Positions 58,901-64,000 of a stretch of 64,000 nt of DNA are shown piece by piece. Numbering within the stretch: the stretch's first letter is position 1; every line of letters starts with the position of its first letter. Below the pieces are notes generated by a model. The model worked only from the letters and a program-made list of their open reading frames with translations, was not told the DNA's origin and made no database searches. Both the position numbers and the translations under genes were made by a program. Origin of the DNA: JANNOG01 sp964516515 (GTDB lineage Bacteria; Actinomycetota; Actinomycetes; Actinomycetales; JBBAYJ01); NCBI GenBank assembly GCA_964516515.1, contig CAZEYA010000001.1:1-64000 (forward strand), given 5' to 3'.

Positions 58901-60601
58901 CTGGCCTCGCAGCGCCGTGTCATCGCGGTACGGGTCGGCGGGGACGAGCAGTGGGCGGCAGCCGAGGACGGCGGCAGGCTGCGCGACGCGCTCGGCACCG
59001 CATTGCCCGTCGGTACCCCCATCGCCTTCACCGAACCCGTCACCGACCCGCTCGGCGACCTCATCGCGCGCTACGCCCGCACCCGCGGGCCGTTCACCGC
59101 CGGGCAGGCAGCAACCCGGTTCGGGTTGGGGGTGGCGGTCCTGACGGCCGCGCTACGGCGGCTGGTGAGCTCCGGCCGCGTCGCCAGCGGGGAGTTCCGT
59201 CCCGTGGGAGCCGGCGGTGAGCTGTCCGGCGAGGAGTTCTGCGACGCCGAGGTGCTCCGGCTGCTGCGCCGTCGCTCGCTGGCCGCACTGCGCAGCGAGG
59301 TGGAGCCGGTCACCGCCGCCGACTTCGCCCGCTTCCTGCCCGGCTGGCAGGGAGTCGGCTCCCGGCAGCGGGGCCCGGACGCCGTCATCCGAGCGGTCGA
59401 GCAGCTGTCCGCAGCGGTGATGCCCGCCAGCGCGATCGAATCGCTGATCCTGCCCGCCCGGATCCCGGGCTACTCCCCCACCGTGCTGGACGAGCTGATG
59501 AGCGCCGGAGAGGTGCTGTGGCGTGGCCACGGCGCCCTGGCCGGTGACGACGGCTGGGTGTCGCTGCACCTGGCCGAGACGGCGGCGCTGACACTGCCGC
59601 CGACGCAGCCGTGGCCCAGTGACGCCGACGACGCCGCCAGGCTGCTGAGCGTCCTGGCCGGTGGTGGAGCGTACTTCTTCCGGTCGCTGGCCGACGCGGC
59701 CCGCATGACCGACGACACCATGACCGCCGCGGCCCTGTGGCAGTTGGTATGGGCAGGACTGGTCACCAACGACACCCTCGCTCCGCTACGGGTCACCACG
59801 GCCGGTCGGGCGGCGCACCGCCCCACCAGGACGCCGCGGCCGCGCGCGGGCCGCGGGGCCTACGGCGCGCGGCTGCGCGGGCTCGCCGCCGCGGGCAGCA
59901 CAGGGGCTGGTGTGGCCTCGCGCCCCAGCATGCCCTCGCGGCAGGGGCCGCCGGCGATGGTCGGTCGCTGGTCGCTGCTGCCAGCAGTCGAAACCCCCGC
60001 GACCGTCAGGGCTGCGGCGGCCGCCGAGGTGTTCCTCGACCGTTACGGCGTGGTGACCCGGGGCAGCGTCGTCGTCGAGGACGTCCCGGGCGGCTTTGCG
60101 GCCGTCTACCGGGTGCTGTCCGGCTTCGAGGACGCCGGGCGGGTGCGGCGCGGGTACTTCATCGAGGGACTGGGCGCGGCGCAGTTCGCGACCCCCGGTG
60201 CGGTCGACCGGTTGCGGGCACCCGCCGGCGAGCCCAGCGCGCTGGTGCTCGCGGCCACCGATCCGGCCAACCCCTACGGCGCCGCACTGCCGTGGCCCGA
60301 TGCGGCCGGCAAGGCCAAACCGGGCCGCAAAGCGGGGGCGGTCGTGGTGCTGGTCGATGGCGCGCTCGGACTGTATGTCGAGCGTGGGGCGCGCAGCGTC
60401 ATCTCCTTCGGCGGCGAACCCGAGGTGCTGGCGCGGGCGGCGACCGCGCTGGTCGACGCGGGTCGCGGTGGCGCTCTTGGGCGGATCACGCTGGCCAAGG
60501 TCGACGGCCTGGACGCTCTCGACGTGTACTCGCCGCTGACCGATGCGCTGGCCGGTGCGGGATTCACGGTCACCCCGCGCGGCCTTCGGATGGCGGTCTG
60601 A
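55901..60601 (+). CDS. lhr: Lhr-type ATP-dependent DNA helicase
   Basis: 1566 residues. Superfamily 2 core: VIAPTGSGKTLAAFLWALD (I), VYVSPLKALAVDVERNL (Ia), TTPESLYLLLTSRARE, IVDEVHAVAGTKRGAH (II, DEVH), GLSATVRPAEEV (III), LIFTNSRRLAERF (IV), VATSSLELGIDMGAVDVVVQ (V), SGLQRIGRAGHQVG (VI). Winged-helix and Lhr-core domains follow, then a long C-terminal Lhr domain of about 650 residues with repeated winged helices. Mycobacterial Lhr is a 3'-5' DNA/RNA:DNA helicase induced by damage. It lies 7 bp before the nei gene, as lhr-nei do in mycobacteria. Minor GAGG before the ATG. Confidence 0.93.
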   Translation: MGILERFSAATRQWFDAAFAGPTAAQLGAWQAASAGEHALVIAPTGSGKTLAAFLWALDSLAAAPAPDPRQRCRVVYVSPLKALAVDVERNLRSPLTGIGLAAQRLGVAAPDITVAVRSGDTPADQRRAFATSPSDILITTPESLYLLLTSRARESLTGVSTVIVDEVHAVAGTKRGAHLAVTLDRLDALLASPAQRIGLSATVRPAEEVARFLTGGRPCTIVQPPSDKQFDIRVEVPVADLSALGVGSGEVSGSAAGDETRPTIWPHVESRVVDIVTEHHSTLIFTNSRRLAERFTARLNEAWAERLDAAREMGDAGGSEEGGGLTRAYPAVFGGASGITSAPPLTLARAHHGSVSKEQRALIEEDLKAGLLPAVVATSSLELGIDMGAVDVVVQVESPPSVASGLQRIGRAGHQVGAVSRGIIFPKYRGDLVQSAVVAERMRSGGIEALAVPANPLDVLAQQIVAMVAMDDWTVGELHELVRRSASFAGLGRATLESVLDMLAGRYPSTDFAELRPRLVWDRITDTLTARPGAQRLAVTSGGTIPDRGLFGVFLATSDTGTGRRVGELDEEMVYESRVGDVITLGASSWRIEDITRDQVLVTPAPGQPGRLPYWHGDAPGRPAELGRALGAFVRDVQTGTPAARDRLRAAGLDAWASDNLLAYLADQRAATGLVSDDTTIVIERFRDELGDWRVCLHSPFGAPVHAPWGLALAARFRERHGLDVQVMHADDGIVLRLPDVDVESWVADVAEISGEATRASAAPVVPSRSDLSDLAELVVLDPDDVEDLVTAEVGGSAMFASRFRECAARALLLPRRNPGQRQPLWQQRQRSASLLEVAARYPSFPIVLETVRECLQDVFDVPGLVTLMRDIAARRVRVVEVTTDTPSPFARSLMFGYVAQFLYEGDSPLAERRAAALSLDPQLLAELLGRGEGASLRDLLDPQALLRTEQDLQGLSPKRHARDAEEVSDLLRRLGPLSAAEVTARTAPGAAVEKWLESLASQRRVIAVRVGGDEQWAAAEDGGRLRDALGTALPVGTPIAFTEPVTDPLGDLIARYARTRGPFTAGQAATRFGLGVAVLTAALRRLVSSGRVASGEFRPVGAGGELSGEEFCDAEVLRLLRRRSLAALRSEVEPVTAADFARFLPGWQGVGSRQRGPDAVIRAVEQLSAAVMPASAIESLILPARIPGYSPTVLDELMSAGEVLWRGHGALAGDDGWVSLHLAETAALTLPPTQPWPSDADDAARLLSVLAGGGAYFFRSLADAARMTDDTMTAAALWQLVWAGLVTNDTLAPLRVTTAGRAAHRPTRTPRPRAGRGAYGARLRGLAAAGSTGAGVASRPSMPSRQGPPAMVGRWSLLPAVETPATVRAAAAAEVFLDRYGVVTRGSVVVEDVPGGFAAVYRVLSGFEDAGRVRRGYFIEGLGAAQFATPGAVDRLRAPAGEPSALVLAATDPANPYGAALPWPDAAGKAKPGRKAGAVVVLVDGALGLYVERGARSVISFGGEPEVLARAATALVDAGRGGALGRITLAKVDGLDALDVYSPLTDALAGAGFTVTPRGLRMAV

Positions 60602-60608
60602 GCCGGCC

Positions 60609-61481
60609 GTGCCCGAGGGCGACACCGTCTGGCTCGCGGGCCGGCACCTGCACGCGGCGCTGGCGGGCCGCGAACTGCTGCGAACGGACTTCCGGGTGCC
60701 GGCGCTGGCAACCACAGACCTGCGCGGGTCGACGGTGGCGGAGGTCGTGCCTCGGGGCAAGCACCTGTTGTTCCGCTTCGCCGGGGGCCCCGGGGACGGG
60801 TTGACGCTGCACACCCACTTCCGGATGGACGGGTCGTGGCATCTCTACGGAGATGGTCAGCGCTGGCACGGCGGGCCGCAGCACCAGATCCGCGCCATCC
60901 TCACCGTCGCGGGCACCTCGGCGGTGGGCTACCGGCTGCCCGTGATGGAACTGCTGCCCACCGCGGACGAGGGCGGGGTGATCGGCCACCTGGGCCCTGA
61001 CCTACTGGATCCGGACGTGGATCTGGCGGCGGCCGCCCAAGGCGTATCCGGCCAGCCGGAGCGGGTGATCGGCGATGTGTTGCTGGATCAGGGGGTGGTG
61101 GCCGGTGTCGGCAACCTCTACCGGGCCGAGACCTGCTTCCTGGCCGGTGTGACACCGTTCATGCCCGTGGCCGAGCTGGCCGCGTACGGCACCAGCGCCG
61201 CCGCCGTCCTCGCCATCGCCCGGAAGCTCCTGACGGTCAACGCCGACCGTGCCGTGCAGGTAACCACCGGCTTGAGTCGCCGAGACGCCCAGCACTGGGT
61301 CTTCGAGCGAAGGGCGTGCCTGCGTTGCGGCACCAGGGTGTCGACCGCCATGTCGGGTGTGGCACCCCGGCAGCGGGTGGCGTACTGGTGCCCGGCCTGC
61401 CAGCGCGGGCCCGCTCCACCAGCGGTCCCGATCTCGCAGTTGCTCCCCCGCACTGTTGGCCGCACCAGATACCGCCCCTGA
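60609..61481 (+). CDS. nei: Fpg/Nei-family DNA glycosylase
   Basis: 290 residues. Mature N-terminus PEGDTVW (catalytic Pro after the initiator, with Glu3 as in Nei rather than the Fpg PELPEV), Lys in VPRGKHLLFRF, DQGVVAGVGNLYRAETCF in the H2TH domain, and a C-terminal zinc finger CLRCGT ... YWCPACQ. It removes oxidised bases and cuts the strand. Start is GTG, 7 bp after lhr, so cotranscribed. PEGDT points to endonuclease VIII-type specificity (oxidised pyrimidines). Confidence 0.92.
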   Translation: MPEGDTVWLAGRHLHAALAGRELLRTDFRVPALATTDLRGSTVAEVVPRGKHLLFRFAGGPGDGLTLHTHFRMDGSWHLYGDGQRWHGGPQHQIRAILTVAGTSAVGYRLPVMELLPTADEGGVIGHLGPDLLDPDVDLAAAAQGVSGQPERVIGDVLLDQGVVAGVGNLYRAETCFLAGVTPFMPVAELAAYGTSAAAVLAIARKLLTVNADRAVQVTTGLSRRDAQHWVFERRACLRCGTRVSTAMSGVAPRQRVAYWCPACQRGPAPPAVPISQLLPRTVGRTRYRP

Positions 61482-61552
61482 TTCGGTGAGCGTCAGCGAG
61501 AGCTGATGGCGTCGACCTCGTCGGACAGGTCGTCGTTTGGTGCTGCCCGACA

Positions 61553-61666
61553 TCAGCCGGCCCCCACCACGGTCAGCTCGTGCCGAGCCTCGCTCAACTC
61601 TTCGAACGTGGGGTGCTCGCCCAGGGCGAGCAGTGTGCTGTCCGCCGGCAGTGCGATAACGACCAC
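61553..61666 (-). CDS. Possible 37-residue ORF downstream of clgR
   Basis: GTG 61666 opens VVIALPADSTLLALGEHPTF, continuing EELSEARHELTVVGAG and a TGA. Codon choice is typical of real genes here (G/C at most third positions), and the peptide looks like part of a folded protein. The same frame is open upstream without a start codon into the end of clgR. After the TGA it continues, still coding-like, as NDDLSDEVDAISSR to a second TGA near 61508. It may be a genuine small protein or the tail of a decayed gene. No family is recognised. Confidence 0.35.
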   Translation of the reverse strand: MVVIALPADSTLLALGEHPTFEELSEARHELTVVGAG

Positions 61667-61700
61667 AGCTGAGGACGGACTCCGCCGGGTCTTGGGGTCC

Positions 61701-62033
61701 TCAGGCGACGGGCGCGGAGCCGCTGACCCGGTGGATGGGCGCCGGGATGACGGTCTTGGTGATCGGCGGCCGGGCCATGTCGACCCGAGCGACTAGCGCC
61801 TCTGCAGTGGCGATGCGGTCACTCACCGAGCGCAGCACGCTGGACATGGGGACGTCCAACGCGTAGCAGATGCTGGCGAGCAATTCCGAGGACGCTTCCT
61901 TCTGACCCCGCTCGACCTCGCTGAGGTAGCCGAGGGACACGCGGGCTGCAGAGGACACGTCACGTAGCGTCCGACCCTGACGCTGCCGGGCGCCCCGGAG
62001 GACATCGCCGAGTTCTTCACGGAGAAGTACCAC
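61701..62033 (-). CDS. clgR: XRE-family regulator ClgR
   Basis: 110 residues. The Cro/C1-type helix-turn-helix is REELGDVLRGARQRQGRTLRDVSSAARVSLGYLSEVERGQKEASSELLASICYALDVP, nearly the consensus for actinobacterial ClgR, which activates clp protease and stress genes. GTG 62033 is chosen because AGGGAGGGAAC directly precedes it; an upstream open frame is not conserved. Unlike the short-lived form ending in Ala-Ala residues, this protein ends SGSAPVA, still an Ala-terminal tail that could be a Clp degradation signal. Confidence 0.88.
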   Translation of the reverse strand: MVLLREELGDVLRGARQRQGRTLRDVSSAARVSLGYLSEVERGQKEASSELLASICYALDVPMSSVLRSVSDRIATAEALVARVDMARPPITKTVIPAPIHRVSGSAPVA

Positions 62034-62198
62034 GTTCCCTCCCTTCCTCGAACCGGCACCCGCTATGCGTGTCCCGATAACCAACGGTACCTGGCGATCC
62101 GCAACCATGCTGCGGGGGTGTTGCGCCCTGCCACGGCGGTCATGCTTGATGAATCGTCAACGGGAGCGAGCCTCGCAGTGTTCCCTGGCGGCGGCCCG

Positions 62199-63416
62199 TC
62201 ACCCGGCAGCGACACCCGGGACCGCGGCAGCGATTCTCGCCACTGCCGCGCGCAGCAGCTCGGGGCTGCACCCGACGTTCAGTCGCGCGAAACCGGCACC
62301 TGCCCGACCGAAGGAGGGACCGGGCACCAGGGCCACCCGCCCGTGTTGAAGGATGGCGACGCTTGGATCGGCGCCCAGCCCAAGGTTCCTCATGTCCAAC
62401 CAGGCCAGGAAGCCCGCCTCCGGCCGCATCCATCGGACCTGCGGCAGCGCTTCGACCAGCAGCGAGCCGAGCAGATCGAGATTGCGCTGCAGGGCGCCCG
62501 CCAATTGTGCCAACCACGCCTCGCCCTGGGCGTACGCGGCCTCGGCTGCGAGCAGGCCGAGGTGTCCGGCGCCGTAGCGCAGCTCGGTGGGCAAGCGCCG
62601 CAGCACCGCGGTGTGCTCGTCGCCGCCGGCGATGATCTGGGCGCACTTCAGCCCGGCGAGGTTCCAGGCCTTGGACGCTGAGACGAAGGCGAACCCGGTG
62701 GCTCGCGCCGTGTCGGAGACGGTCAGGTAGGGGGTGAAGGAGCTGCCGGGCATCGTCAACGGGCTGTGGATCTCGTCGCTGAGCACGATCGCCCCCGCGT
62801 CGGCCGCCATGTCCGCCAACCGCCGGAGCTCGTGGGGTTCATGGATCCGTCCCGTGGGGTTGTGCGGATGGCACAGCAGCACGGCCCGGGCGCCCGCCCG
62901 CAGCGCCGTCTCGATACCGCCGAGGTCGAGTCGCCAGTCCTGGTCAGGCCCCAGCAGCGGCACCTCGACGACGCGCACCCCGACATCGGTGAGCCACTCG
63001 AAGAACGGCGGGTACACCGGTGGGCAGATGATGACGCCGTCGCCGGGCGCCAGGGTCGCTCGCATCACTTCGACCACGCCCTGCGCCACATCGGCGGACA
63101 TCGCCATCCGCTGCGGCGACACCTGCCAGCCCCAGCGCCGAACGGCGAACGCCGCGTAGGTCTCGAACAGGCGAGCCGGGTCACCGGCGTACCCGGTGTC
63201 GGAGTCCTGCAGCGCCGCCGCCAGCGCCGCCGCGATGGGGGGCGCGAGGCGGACATCCATCTCCGCCACCGGCAGCGGCAGCACGTCGGCGTCGAAGGTC
63301 GTCCACTTGGCGCTGCGCCGACGCCGCAGCTGCGCCAGCGGAACATCGAGCGGAAAGCTGCGCCCGGGCTCGCTGGTCACGGTGGTGATCCCTGTGCTCG
63401 ACGCCGCGGTCGTCAT
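62199..63416 (-). CDS. MalY/PatB-type PLP-dependent C-S lyase
   Basis: 405 residues. SAKWTTFDADVLPLPVAEMDVRLAPPI is the MalY/PatB N-terminal signature, followed by MAMSADVAQGVVEV, ICPPVYPPFFEW, CHPHNPTGRIH and VLSDEIHSPLTMPG. The PLP lysine is in FVSASKAWNLAGLKCA. Such enzymes split cystathionine or related thioethers to homocysteine/pyruvate/ammonia, and could link to the methionine genes at 24-26 kb, though not physically. The stop of the EamA gene lies 20 bp upstream, so both are probably one transcript. Confidence 0.85.
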   Translation of the reverse strand: MTTAASSTGITTVTSEPGRSFPLDVPLAQLRRRRSAKWTTFDADVLPLPVAEMDVRLAPPIAAALAAALQDSDTGYAGDPARLFETYAAFAVRRWGWQVSPQRMAMSADVAQGVVEVMRATLAPGDGVIICPPVYPPFFEWLTDVGVRVVEVPLLGPDQDWRLDLGGIETALRAGARAVLLCHPHNPTGRIHEPHELRRLADMAADAGAIVLSDEIHSPLTMPGSSFTPYLTVSDTARATGFAFVSASKAWNLAGLKCAQIIAGGDEHTAVLRRLPTELRYGAGHLGLLAAEAAYAQGEAWLAQLAGALQRNLDLLGSLLVEALPQVRWMRPEAGFLAWLDMRNLGLGADPSVAILQHGRVALVPGPSFGRAGAGFARLNVGCSPELLRAAVARIAAAVPGVAAG

Positions 63417-63436
63417 TGGCGCAGTGAAACACGCGC

Positions 63437-64000
63437 CTATGCGCCGACCCCGATGAGGACGGCACCGGCCAGGGCGGCGGTCCCGGCAAGGGCGAATCGC
63501 CTGCCGAGGCGCTCCCGCAGCACGATCGCCGCGAGGGCGACCACGACGACGGGGTACAAGCTGATCAGCACACCGACGATCGCCAGGTCCCCGCTGCGGG
63601 TCGCGATGAGGAACGCGACGTTGGCCGTCTGGTCCAGGAGTCCCGCTGCGATGATCAGCGCGATCGCGGGACGGGCGAGGGGCGTGGCCGCAGTAGGAGC
63701 CTGACCACGCGCCTGGATGGCCCGGCGGGCGGCATGGGCGGTCGCCAGGACCAGGGCCGTCACCACGGCGACCGACGCGACGCGACCGACGGCCAGCGGC
63801 CAGAACCCCGAATCGATCGGCGCCGCGTCCGCCGCCACGAAGAAGCCACCGAAGCCCAGGCCGGCCACCGTCCCGAGCAAGGGCCCGAACGAGCGGCGAC
63901 CGCCCCTGGTGGCCGCGCTGTGCTCGCCGAGTGACGCGACGACGACGGCCACGACGGCCAGGACGACCCCGGCGCCCGCCACTGCGCCGAGCCGCTCCCC
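63437..64000 (-). CDS. EamA/DMT-family transporter, 5' end outside window
   Basis: C-terminal part of a 10-helix drug/metabolite transporter; about 187 codons are visible and the frame runs on past the right edge. Helices seen include GAGVVLAVVAVVVASLG, LLGTVAGLGFGGFFVAADAA, VASVAVVTALVLATAHA, PAIALIIAAGLLDQTANVAFLIAT, LAIVGVLISLYPVVVVALAAIVLRERL and FALAGTAALAGAVLIGVGA. YPVVVVALAAIVLRERLG is the usual EamA signature. Substrate unknown; transport of amino-acid-like metabolites fits its PLP-enzyme neighbour. Confidence 0.82.
   Translation of the reverse strand, partial: GERLGAVAGAGVVLAVVAVVVASLGEHSAATRGGRRSFGPLLGTVAGLGFGGFFVAADAAPIDSGFWPLAVGRVASVAVVTALVLATAHAARRAIQARGQAPTAATPLARPAIALIIAAGLLDQTANVAFLIATRSGDLAIVGVLISLYPVVVVALAAIVLRERLGRRFALAGTAALAGAVLIGVGA

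Overview
The window is high-GC DNA (G or C at most third codon positions) from an actinobacterium. Gene order supports this. nrdJ-nrdR-chiZ(LysM)-lexA, dapF-miaA-miaB-recX-recA, the DUF3046 and ClgR genes, lhr-nei and the sigA neighbourhood are arranged much as in mycobacteria and Frankia/Geodermatophilus-type genomes. There is also a SAM-IV riboswitch, a family best known from Actinobacteria. Genus and species cannot be read from the sequence.

1-4 kb is the most disturbed part. The start of a V-type ATPase operon runs off the left edge. A decayed IS1182-type transposase (two frameshifts), a DUF3052 gene broken by a 4-bp duplication and a Phd/VapC toxin-antitoxin pair follow. 4-11.5 kb holds parC and parE, converging on a DinB-like/GNAT gene pair, then a small zinc-ribbon protein and a DUF456 membrane protein.

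11.5-23.2 kb is rich in envelope proteins. Two paralogous proteins each join a complete ECF sigma factor to a transmembrane helix and a different extracytoplasmic domain (PknH-like and AMIN-like), with a sensor-domain remnant between them. A FAD oxidoreductase/GcvT-fold pair with a divergent TetR regulator follows. Next come three overlapping paralogous membrane-anchored genes sharing a DxDxDGxLD loop and four cysteines; they lie directly downstream of sigA.

23.4-35.8 kb carries a universal stress protein, metX-metY behind a SAM-IV riboswitch, an ATP-dependent DNA ligase, DUF4192 and PAC2 proteins, a PPi-type phosphofructokinase, an M6 metalloprotease with two P domains and no signal peptide, and a DEAD-box helicase.

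35.9-64 kb is mainly housekeeping and DNA repair. It contains B12-dependent ribonucleotide reductase and NrdR (paired NrdR boxes), chiZ/lexA (facing SOS boxes), a PLP enzyme, DinG, HflX, a methyltransferase, dapF, miaA, an extradiol-dioxygenase-like gene, miaB, recX and recA (SOS box). A multidrug-type ABC transporter is ruined by an internal deletion. It is followed by an App1-like protein, DUF3046, Lhr helicase, Nei/Fpg glycosylase, ClgR, a MalY/PatB-type C-S lyase and a partial EamA permease. The most unusual content is the sigma-sensor fusion locus and the three-gene family behind sigA. No tRNA, rRNA or CRISPR array was seen.
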